This document shows positions 1-5,794 of a stretch of DNA of 8,092 nucleotides, in pieces (the first letter of the stretch is position 1; the number at the start of each line of letters is the position of its first letter). A model generated the notes under the pieces. It saw only the letters and a program-made list of their open reading frames with translations, ran no database searches and was not told where the DNA came from. The stretch is from an uncultured Ignavibacteriota bacterium (GTDB taxonomy: Bacteria; Bacteroidota; Ignavibacteria; Tepidaquicellales; Tepidaquicellaceae): contig CALKAJ010000259.1 of the NCBI GenBank assembly GCA_937983305.1, positions 1 to 8,092 on the forward strand, read 5' to 3'. Made by a program: the position numbers and the translations under genes.

Positions 1-45
1 CCACCGAGATCTACACTCTTTCCCTACACGACGCTCTTCCGATCT
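1..45. other. Illumina TruSeq adapter remnant (assembly contamination)
   Basis: These 45 bases match the last 45 bases of the 58-base TruSeq universal adapter as I know it, ending in the diagnostic ACGCTCTTCCGATCT at 31-45. They are library-construction sequence left untrimmed at a contig end, not genomic DNA. Genomic sequence begins at about base 46. Read on the minus strand, the adapter stays open in the pyrC frame and appends IGRASCRERV, a well-known artefact tail in database proteins. Confidence 0.98.
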
Positions 46-916
46 TTTGTTCAAGCGAATCTGATTCTCTTAAAGGAGGATTCATTTTGGCATTAGTTCC
101 TTCGATTAAACAAGCATCATCAGTTAAAACAAAATGATGCGGACATACTTCACATGTAATTATACTTTTTTCATTTTTAAATTTTCTTACAAGTCCAACA
201 GTTTTACCGCAGGAAATATGTTGAATATGATATCTGGAGTCTGTAATATTCAAAGCCAATAAAATATCTGAAGCGACAACCGATGTCTCGCTTGAGCAAG
301 ATATTCCTTTCAAATTTAAAGTTTTAGATACGTTTCCCAGATTAATAACTCCGCCATTTGTCAATCTTATATCTTCCGCATGTTGCAGTACGGGGAAATT
401 TAACTCTGCAGATTTTTCGAGCACTTTGTACATCAAATCTTTATTAATTACTCCTGAGCCGTCATCTGTAAGTGCAACCGCTCCGGATTTCAATAAAATA
501 TCTACTTCCGATAATTCATTTCCTTCCCTGCCTTTAGAAATGCAAGCTGATATTTCAATATCAAGCAGTTTGTTTTTAGATTTTTCTTTAAGCGATTTAA
601 TAAGCTCTGCATTGTCTATGGGAGGGATTGTATTAGGCATGATAAGTACACCCGTTAAGCCGCCGTTTAACGCTGCCTGAGAGCCCGAATCCATATCTTC
701 CTTATATTCATGCCCCGGTTCTCTGAAGTGGACATGCATATCAAAAAATCCCGGAAAACAGGTTTTACCGGACATATTAAATGTCGTAAATTTTTCGGAA
801 ACATTTTCAATGTTTCCAATTTTTACGATAATACCTTTTTCTATCAGAATATCATAGGTTCGGTTTTTATCGAAACCCTCATATACTATAGAAATATTTT
901 TAAGCACTATGTTCAT
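46..916 (-). CDS. pyrC: Dihydroorotase, class I, C-terminus missing at the contig end
   Basis: Dihydroorotase interconverts carbamoyl-aspartate and dihydroorotate, the third step of de novo pyrimidine synthesis, in the cytoplasm. Numbered from the ATG at 916, the sequence shows the metal-binding D-x-H-x-H at 59-63 followed by R65, the substrate-loop MPNT at 93-96, TDDGSG at 150-155, H179 in QHAED, H233 in QHIS, CPHHF at 259-263 and MNPPLR at 278-283. An Asp (151 or 152) stands where related cyclic amidohydrolases carry the carboxylated lysine, as in Aquifex-type class I enzymes. 290 genuine codons are present against about 430 in the family, so the final catalytic D-x-A-x-H region is lost. 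The last 11 residues of the open frame (KIGRASCRERV) come almost wholly from adapter. The ATG at 916 is preferred because a TTG at 925 lies inside the tRNA acceptor stem. There is no Shine–Dalgarno site; the tRNA ends two bases upstream. Family certain; an inactive PyrC-like paralogue cannot be excluded without the C-terminus. Confidence 0.93.
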
Positions 917-918
917 TG

Positions 919-992
919 TGGGCAATAGAGGATTTGAACCTCTGACCTCTTCCGTGTGAAGGAAGCGCGCTAACCAACTGTGCCAATTGCCC
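919..992 (-). tRNA. tRNA-Val (anticodon CAC)
   Basis: On the minus strand the 74 bases fold as a full cloverleaf. The 7-bp acceptor stem is GGGCAAT (992-986) with ATTGCCC (926-920). The D arm is GCAC/GCGC with loop AGTTGGTTA. The 5-bp anticodon stem CTTCC/GGAAG encloses the loop TTCACAC, and the T arm is AGAGG/CCTCT with loop TTCAAAT. The anticodon CAC (plus-strand 956-958) reads the valine codon GTG. The discriminator is A (919). No CCA is encoded, so it must be added after processing. The D stem has an A12·C23 mismatch; all other stem pairs are canonical. The gene lies 93 bases after mlaE and only two bases before the pyrC ATG, so it is probably co-transcribed with pyrC. Confidence 0.95.
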
Positions 993-1039
993 GTTGAAAT
1001 TAAAAATAAGAATTGTAGAATTAACTTAAAAAGTAAATT

Positions 1040-1069
1040 TTATTACCTTATCAAATATGAATGAATCAA
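1040..1069 (-). promoter_or_regulatory. Candidate promoter for tRNA-Val and pyrC
   Basis: Within the AT-rich 93-base gap between mlaE and the tRNA, the minus strand reads TTGATT (1069-1064), an 18-base spacer, then TAATAA (1045-1040). This lies about 47 bases before the mature tRNA 5' end, a reasonable leader length. The match is weak in a very AT-rich stretch, and read-through from mlaE is an alternative. I saw no rho-independent terminator in this gap. Confidence 0.2.
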
Positions 1070-1085
1070 TAAACAATTTTAAAAA

Positions 1086-1868
1086 CTAACCGATTAGGAA
1101 ATTCCACAAAATCGCATCTAAAACGAGGATTGAAGCTGCAGAGATAACGAAAGATTTAATAGTTGAAAGACCTACACCGTGTGCTCCTTCGGTAGTCTGA
1201 AAACCAAAAAAACATCCTATAGAAGAAATTGAAATACCAAAAACAACCGATTTAATAAATGCAGCATTAACATCAGCTATTTCGAATGTTGATTTAAATC
1301 CGTTTATAAAAGCCGGTGATGGAACATCAAGAATAAATACTGCAACAATATAAGAGCCGAGAATTGCAACCGTACTTGCATAAATTACCAAAACAGGTAA
1401 AAGCACTGTAGTTGCTACGATTCTTGGCATAGCCAGATAACGTACCGGATTAATAGCCATTGCTTCAAGCGCATCAATTTGTTCTGTTACTTTCATTGTG
1501 CCAAGCTGAGCAGAAATAGATGCCCCTACCCTTCCAGCAAGAACAATTGCGCAAAGTACCGGACCCAATTCAATAATAATAGCTTTTGGAGTAGCAGAGC
1601 CAATAAAACTGAGAGGAAGCATATCTGCAATCTGATAAGCGACCTGCCAGGATGAAACAGCTCCGGTAAATAATCCGATTATTGAAACAAGTAATAATGA
1701 ATTTACTCCAATATGAACCATTTGTTCAAAAATCAATTTTCTGCTTTTAAAAACAAGTGGAAGACTCTTAATAACTCCGTAAACCATCAAAGAAAATTCC
1801 CCTAAAGAGTAAAAGAAAAATTCAACTTTTTTATAAAAATATTTTGCAAATTTTACAGTGTATAACAT
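1086..1868 (-). CDS. mlaE: MlaE/YrbE-family ABC transporter permease (phospholipid/lipid transport)
   Basis: This is the inner-membrane permease of an MCE-type lipid ABC transporter, which in the Mla system works with the ATPase MlaF and the MCE protein MlaD to move phospholipids between the membranes. At 260 residues it has the usual length. The family signature is clear: ELGPVL at 100-105, AGRVGAS at 111-117, LGTMKVTEQIDALEAM at 122-137 and QTTEGAHGVG at 224-233. Hydrophobic stretches at about 54-71, 100-112, 152-182, 205-222 and 240-258 fit a multi-pass protein, and the N-terminal 20 residues form an amphipathic, aromatic-rich lead. Its ATG overlaps the stop of the upstream CNNM/CorC gene by one base (TAATG), so translational coupling is likely. 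Neither mlaF nor mlaD lies next to it; downstream are a tRNA and pyrC, so its partners must be encoded elsewhere. Confidence 0.93.
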   Translation of the reverse strand: MLYTVKFAKYFYKKVEFFFYSLGEFSLMVYGVIKSLPLVFKSRKLIFEQMVHIGVNSLLLVSIIGLFTGAVSSWQVAYQIADMLPLSFIGSATPKAIIIELGPVLCAIVLAGRVGASISAQLGTMKVTEQIDALEAMAINPVRYLAMPRIVATTVLLPVLVIYASTVAILGSYIVAVFILDVPSPAFINGFKSTFEIADVNAAFIKSVVFGISISSIGCFFGFQTTEGAHGVGLSTIKSFVISAASILVLDAILWNFLIG

Positions 1869-3175
1869 TATATCATTCTTTGAATTTTAACTTGCAATAG
1901 TTTATTGCCGGATTTTTTCATTATCGTAAAGATTATGCCTTTATAATCAATTCTTTCGTAAATATCAGGTATGTGACCTGTTACAGTCTGGAGAAACCCG
2001 CTTAATGTATGATACTCGTCAGTATCAAGCGGAATATCTGTATTAAATTTTTTATTAAAATCTTCAATTGAAATAACGGGATTAACAAGAAATATTCCAA
2101 GTTTATCCTTTTCTATATTGCGGGTTTCTACATCATACTCGTCCTCAATTTCACCTACAATTTCTTCAATAATATCTTCAAGTGTTATTAATCCGACTAC
2201 TTCTCCGTGTTCATTAATTACTATTCCAATATGTATTCGCTTTTTCTGAAAATCTTTAAGAATTTCTCCTATGTGTTTATTTTCAGGTACGAAATTAGCA
2301 GTTCTGAGAATGTCTTGTAATACAATAAGTCCTTTATGTTCAGCGGCACTGATTAAATCTTTTGAATAAATTATACCAATTATGTTATCAATATTATCTT
2401 TATAAACCGGCAATCTTGAGTATCCTTCATCAATTATTGTCTGAATTATTTTTTCTCTTGAAGATTCAATATCAATTGCAACCATATTTTGTCTTGGTAC
2501 CATTATACCTTCAGCGGTTTTATCGTTAAAATCAATAATTTTTTCAATTAACTGGTGCTCAGTTGAATCAATAACTCCTGTTTTCTTGCCTTCTGCAATG
2601 ATGTATCTTAACTCTTCCTCGGATTGTACAATATCCTCCTTTAAATCTGTTTGAATTCCAAACATTTTAAGAAACAGCAATGCTGTTTTATTTAATACCC
2701 AGATAAAAGGTTTGAATATTCCATAAAACAATTTTAACGGAAAAGCGAGCCACAGAGCAATATTTTTAGAAAAACGTATGGCAAATACTTTTGGTGCAAG
2801 CTCACCAAAGGAAACAGTTAAATATGTAATTAAGGCAATTCCTAAAATAAAAGATAAAGTTCCGGAAGTTGAGTTATCAATTCCAATAATCAAAAAGAAA
2901 GGACCGAATATTTTGGTGAAAATGTCTTCACCTATCCATCCTAATAAAAGATTAATTGCAGTAATTCCAAGCTGTGCCGCCGAAATGTATCTGTCTATAT
3001 CCTGCTTAATTGACTTTAAAGCAAGAGCTTTTTTATCGCCTTTTTTAATAAGCGCGGCAATTTCTGAATTTCTTACCCTGATAATAGAATACTCTATTGC
3101 TACAAAAAGAGCATTAAAAAAAACAAGTAAAAATACTATAATAATATCAAAGAAGAATTCTCTTACTATTTCCAT
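1868..3175 (-). CDS. CNNM/CBS-pair/CorC_HlyC membrane protein (hemolysin C / CorC-like family)
   Basis: A 435-residue protein with the standard three-part layout. An N-terminal CNNM (DUF21) membrane domain spans about 1-200, with hydrophobic segments near 8-28, 66-80, 105-123 and 138-172 and a GELAPK motif at 124-129. A tandem CBS pair spans about 221-345, with MVPRQNM at 225-231, YSRLPVY at 252-258 and LITLEDIIEEIVGEIEDEYD at 329-348. A C-terminal CorC/HlyC transporter-associated domain spans about 355-433. Relatives have been linked to Mg2+ or Co2+ export and, by old naming, to hemolysis; the CBS pair probably senses adenine nucleotides. The ion handled cannot be told from this sequence. 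An AGGTGA ribosome site overlapping the nuoI stop supports the start at 3175. The gene follows nuoI by 8 bases and overlaps mlaE by one, in the middle of the apparent operon. Confidence 0.93.
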   Translation of the reverse strand: MEIVREFFFDIIIVFLLVFFNALFVAIEYSIIRVRNSEIAALIKKGDKKALALKSIKQDIDRYISAAQLGITAINLLLGWIGEDIFTKIFGPFFLIIGIDNSTSGTLSFILGIALITYLTVSFGELAPKVFAIRFSKNIALWLAFPLKLFYGIFKPFIWVLNKTALLFLKMFGIQTDLKEDIVQSEEELRYIIAEGKKTGVIDSTEHQLIEKIIDFNDKTAEGIMVPRQNMVAIDIESSREKIIQTIIDEGYSRLPVYKDNIDNIIGIIYSKDLISAAEHKGLIVLQDILRTANFVPENKHIGEILKDFQKKRIHIGIVINEHGEVVGLITLEDIIEEIVGEIEDEYDVETRNIEKDKLGIFLVNPVISIEDFNKKFNTDIPLDTDEYHTLSGFLQTVTGHIPDIYERIDYKGIIFTIMKKSGNKLLQVKIQRMI

Positions 3176-3183
3176 CTATCTGC

Positions 3184-3189
3184 TCACCT
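3184..3189 (-). promoter_or_regulatory. Ribosome binding site of the CNNM/CorC gene
   Basis: The minus strand reads AGGTGA 8 bases before the ATG at 3175. The last three bases of this site are the nuoI stop codon TGA, so termination of nuoI and initiation of the next gene use the same bases, which favours coupled translation. Confidence 0.6.
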
Positions 3190-3675
3190 GTTCGCTTTCA
3201 GGAACTCCAGTCGTTTTGCCAGTTTTTCTTTTGACATAAGTAATTTATCCTTGCCAAATATTGCTTCTTTTTGTGAAGTAAATACTAACTCAAATTCATC
3301 GCTCATTACAATTGCTTCTTCGGGGCAAACTTCCTCGCAGAAGCCGCAAAAAATACATCTAACCATATTAATTTCAAATTTCTCGGGATATCTTTCTTTT
3401 TCTCTTTCTGTTTCAGCAGCTTGAACTTCAATTGCTAATGCCGGGCATACTCTCGAACATAATCCACAGGCTACACATCTCTCTTCACCATTGCTCTCCT
3501 GAACAAGAACAGGCCTTCCACGGTATGCAGCAGGTGTAATCCATTTCTCTTCCGGATATTGCCTTGTAAATTTTGGTCTGAATATTTCGCGGAGAGTTAT
3601 TATAAGACCGCTTATTATCTGAGGTAAATAAGTTTTTTCTAATAAGTTTAAATCTTTTTCTTTTATTAAAGACAT
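3184..3675 (-). CDS. nuoI: NADH-quinone oxidoreductase subunit I (complex I 2x[4Fe-4S] subunit)
   Basis: NuoI carries the two [4Fe-4S] clusters (N6a and N6b) that pass electrons through the connecting part of complex I toward quinone, at the cytoplasmic face of the inner membrane. The 163 residues hold two classic CxxCxxCxxxCP motifs: C67, C70, C73, C77 and C107, C110, C113, C117. Typical NuoI context surrounds them, with YRGRPVL at 51-57 before the first motif and PEEAIVMSDEFEL at 118-130 after the second. A hydrophobic N-terminal helix (about 16-32) fits membrane attachment. The start at 3675 gives the expected N-terminus but has no Shine–Dalgarno site and lies 8 bases after the preceding gene. 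Other bacteria usually keep nuoI among nuoH/J/K; here none of those genes is nearby. A dedicated ferredoxin is the alternative, but the flanking motifs favour NuoI. Confidence 0.9.
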   Translation of the reverse strand: MSLIKEKDLNLLEKTYLPQIISGLIITLREIFRPKFTRQYPEEKWITPAAYRGRPVLVQESNGEERCVACGLCSRVCPALAIEVQAAETEREKERYPEKFEINMVRCIFCGFCEEVCPEEAIVMSDEFELVFTSQKEAIFGKDKLLMSKEKLAKRLEFLKANR

Positions 3676-3683
3676 AAATTTTA

Positions 3684-4427
3684 TTATTTTATAACAATCA
3701 TCTTCTTAGAAGCACTGAATCCTTCTGCCGTCAGTTTGTAAAAATATAATCCGGAAGAAAGATTAAATCTGTTAATATCAAAATCAACTTTGTATTTACC
3801 ACCGGATAAGACTGTATTGTTTATTAAAGAAGCTACTTCATTTCCTAAAGCATCATAAACATTCAGGCTTACATTCTGTGATTTTGGTATAGAAAATGTT
3901 ATCACGGTTTTGGGGTTGAATGGATTAGGATAGTTCTGAGACAATTCATATTCATTAGCTATTTGGGAAATTGGAGTAATTGAACTCGGGGCTAACAATT
4001 GAACAAAAAATGTATCAATTACAAAATTGTTAGGATTTGAAGCAATAAAGCATTTCATTACAATTTTACCAATACCAATTGTATTTCCGTAAATATCTAT
4101 TGATAGTGTATCGGTTGCACCCGGTTGAAGGGTAAGCGGAGGAATTGGAAATGGTGGGATTGTATCCACGTCAGGACTCATACATAAAGAACCTACGCAC
4201 ATTTGCGAATACCATCCTGAAGGTAATTCATTAGCAATTCTGACTAATTTAAACCCTTGAGGGCTCGATGAAGTATTTTTATAAACACCCTTAGTAATGG
4301 TTGGGTTAAGTGAAGATGTATCACCAATTACTATTCTTGGTGAGATTCTCTCAAAAGTAAAAGTCTGAGAAAAAGCAAAATTTACCGCTATAGACAGTAA
4401 AAAAAGAAGTGTAAAGAGTTTTTTCAT
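3684..4427 (-). CDS. Small secreted protein with a type IX secretion C-terminal sorting domain
   Basis: The 247-residue product starts with a clear signal peptide: MKK, a hydrophobic core at 4-18, and probable cleavage near residue 20 in AFS-Q. Residues 21-147 form a β-rich region with no family I can name. It carries WYSQMC-VGSLC (C77 and C82, plus C126), a proline-rich stretch at 91-98, LQPGATDTLSID at 100-111 and SNPNNFVIDTFFVQ at 130-143. Residues 160-247 are a type A T9SS sorting domain (Por_Secre_tail / FlgD-Ig-like): YELSQNYPNPFNP at 160-172, then TVITFSIP, NVYDALGNEV, and the terminal SSGLYFYKL and SKKMIVIK. The protein should be exported by Sec and then carried across the outer membrane by T9SS. 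It follows the TPR gene by 11 bases and precedes nuoI by 8. Secretion route is confident; the function of the mature part is unknown. Confidence 0.88.
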   Translation of the reverse strand: MKKLFTLLFLLSIAVNFAFSQTFTFERISPRIVIGDTSSLNPTITKGVYKNTSSSPQGFKLVRIANELPSGWYSQMCVGSLCMSPDVDTIPPFPIPPLTLQPGATDTLSIDIYGNTIGIGKIVMKCFIASNPNNFVIDTFFVQLLAPSSITPISQIANEYELSQNYPNPFNPKTVITFSIPKSQNVSLNVYDALGNEVASLINNTVLSGGKYKVDFDINRFNLSSGLYFYKLTAEGFSASKKMIVIK

Positions 4428-4438
4428 TATGATAAATT

Positions 4439-4933
4439 TTAATTTAGTAATCCTTGAATATTATTTAATAGTTTTTTTCCAAGTTCATAATCAGGTGCAA
4501 TTTCGGTTGCAATTTTATATTCCTGCAAAGCTTCAAACCATAAACCTTTTTTCTCTAATACTCTGCCTAAATTAATATGTGCAAATTCGTAGTGGTTATA
4601 TTTTTTTGCCTTTAATGCGAGCTCAAGCCAGGTAACAGCTTCATCATATTTATCCTGATTTATTAAATATGCACCAATATCGTTATATGGGTTACCGTAA
4701 TCGGGATCTAAATCAATTGCATTTTTGCATTCTTCTATTGCCCTGTCGTAGTCACCTATCAGGCTGTATGACCAACCTAAATATGTATATGCCTGTGGGG
4801 TTGGGTAGTAATCAAGTGAAATCTTATAATTACTTATCGCTTCTTCGTACAAACCTTCCGCTTGTAATTTGAAAGCTTTAACAAAGAATTCACGTGACTT
4901 AAAAATTATATTATGCGAATCATTATCTTGCAT
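4439..4933 (-). CDS. Tetratricopeptide-repeat protein
   Basis: A 164-residue protein made almost entirely of about four TPR units, at roughly 13-46, 47-80, 81-114 and 116-149. Each has the spaced small and aromatic residues typical of TPR helices, for example YLGWSYSLIGDYDRAIEECKN at 51-71 (in part) followed by AIDLDPDYGNPY. There is no signal peptide or membrane segment, so it is probably cytoplasmic, serving as a protein-protein docking piece. The start at 4933 is supported by an AGGAG site 7 bases upstream. It is the first gene of the apparent five-gene minus-strand operon, 11 bases ahead of the T9SS-sorted protein. TPR identity is sure; the partner cannot be told from the sequence. Confidence 0.88.
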   Translation of the reverse strand: MQDNDSHNIIFKSREFFVKAFKLQAEGLYEEAISNYKISLDYYPTPQAYTYLGWSYSLIGDYDRAIEECKNAIDLDPDYGNPYNDIGAYLINQDKYDEAVTWLELALKAKKYNHYEFAHINLGRVLEKKGLWFEALQEYKIATEIAPDYELGKKLLNNIQGLLN

Positions 4934-4940
4934 TTATCTT

Positions 4941-4945
4941 CTCCT
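4941..4945 (-). promoter_or_regulatory. Ribosome binding site of the TPR gene
   Basis: The minus strand reads AAAAGGAG with the core AGGAG at 4945-4941, 7 bases before the ATG at 4933. It is one of only two clear Shine–Dalgarno sites in the window, which makes the start of this operon distinct from the other transcription units. Confidence 0.65.
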
Positions 4946-4990
4946 TTTAATTTTAAAACCTAACTTCAAAATCAAAAGTTTCATAAATAT

Positions 4991-5020
4991 AGTTTAATTA
5001 TTTGTGACTTTAAATGTCAA
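4991..5020 (-). promoter_or_regulatory. Candidate promoter of the TPR-to-mlaE operon
   Basis: In the 153-base divergent gap the minus strand reads a consensus TTGACA (5020-5015), an 18-base spacer, then TAAACT (4996-4991). This would give a leader of roughly 50 bases with a good ribosome site. The -35-like box overlaps an imperfect dyad GACtTTAAAtGTC at 5006-5018, which could be an operator or chance in AT-rich DNA. The -10 match is mediocre. Confidence 0.25.
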
Positions 5021-5052
5021 TTTTATTCTATAAATGAGTCAAATAGTAAACA

Positions 5053-5081
5053 TTGATTAACAAATAAATATTAGATATTTT
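5053..5081 (+). promoter_or_regulatory. Candidate promoter close to the PNP start codon
   Basis: TTGATT (5053-5058), a 17-base spacer and TATTTT (5076-5081) form a good sigma-70-like pair. Read in the Bacteroidota style it is TTG, 20 bases, then TATTTTG. The -10-like box ends only five bases before the ATG at 5087, so transcription from it would begin at or next to the start codon and give a leaderless mRNA. A near-identical arrangement (TTGATT, 17 bases, TATCTT) lies before the MerR gene. Confidence 0.4.
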
Positions 5082-5086
5082 GAAAA

Positions 5087-5794
5087 ATGATTAATACAGG
5101 AATTATTTTGGGCTCCGGATTGCATAAATTGTCAGAGAATCTTGAAAATTCAAGGCTTATATCTGAGGATTTAAGAGGAATTCACGTAAAAAGAGTGCTC
5201 GAAGGTTTTCTTTTCAATAAAAAAGTAATATTGTTTGAGGGTAGAAACCATATTTATGAGAATCCGTCAAATTCCGGAATTTATTTTGCTGTTAATAAAG
5301 CTGTTGAATTAGGGTTGAAACATTTGGTTGTAACAAATGCAGCCGGGGGCTTAAACAAAAACTTCCATGTTGCTGATTTAATGTTGATTAGTTCTCATAT
5401 AAATTTTTACTCAAAGTTTCTCCAGACAAAAGGTTTTAAAGTTAATTATGACAGAGAATATATTCATAAATTAAGTTTAGCGGCTTTAAAACAAAACATA
5501 AAATTACATACAGGTACTTATCTGGCTTCACCGGGTCCATTTTACGAAACACTGAAAGAAATTAAACTATTTAAAAAAATTGGTGCAGATTCTGTCGGTA
5601 TGTCAACAATTCCCGAGCTATTTACTTCTTCAAAGCATAAAATTAAGATTACCGGCATATCCTGCATTACCAATATTCTTAATCCTGATATTAAAAGCGA
5701 GATATCGCATCTTGAAGTTCTTGAGGCTGGTAATAAAGCATTTAAAAATCTTTCTCAAATTATTAAAATAATACTTTCACAAAATGATAATTGA
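5087..5794 (+). CDS. Purine-nucleoside phosphorylase, compact and divergent (PunA-like)
   Basis: The family cleaves purine nucleosides with phosphate to free base and ribose-1-phosphate in purine salvage, in the cytoplasm. Expected active-site elements are visible in order: GSG at 9-11, GRNHIYE at 52-58 (phosphate R53, H55), VTNAAGGLN at 82-90, SPGPFYET at 148-155 (base-binding E154 or its equivalent in YET), GADSVGMSTIPE at 166-177 (S173) and ITN at 194-196. At 235 residues it is shorter than the usual 265-290. The usual DHIN reads SHIN (103-106), and the following NPL-GPN / RFPDM segment is contracted. The ATG at 5087 is fixed by an in-frame TGA at 5081-5083 and by the glycine loop starting at residue 5. 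No Shine–Dalgarno site is seen. The 3' end overlaps the TatD gene by 11 bases. Family is confident; substrate preference is not. Confidence 0.85.
   Translation: MINTGIILGSGLHKLSENLENSRLISEDLRGIHVKRVLEGFLFNKKVILFEGRNHIYENPSNSGIYFAVNKAVELGLKHLVVTNAAGGLNKNFHVADLMLISSHINFYSKFLQTKGFKVNYDREYIHKLSLAALKQNIKLHTGTYLASPGPFYETLKEIKLFKKIGADSVGMSTIPELFTSSKHKIKITGISCITNILNPDIKSEISHLEVLEAGNKAFKNLSQIIKIILSQNDN

Noticed and set aside
914..925. TTG start at 925 adding three residues to dihydroorotase
   Set aside because: The TTG lies within the acceptor stem of tRNA-Val; the ATG at 916 gives the normal family N-terminus.
426..928. Plus-strand open frames at 426-680 and 710-928
   Set aside because: They are antisense to pyrC, whose motifs are unmistakable, and their translations show no domain or plausible start signal.
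2778..3239. Plus-strand open frame of 153 codons
   Set aside because: It lies opposite the CNNM/CorC and nuoI genes; low-complexity Lys/Ser/Ile-rich translation with no family features.
4669..4872. Plus-strand open frame opposite the TPR gene
   Set aside because: Antisense shadow of clear TPR repeats, with no ribosome site or recognisable product.
5580..5771. Second-frame open stretch inside the PNP gene
   Set aside because: Leucine/lysine-rich out-of-frame reading of conserved PNP motifs; no independent support.
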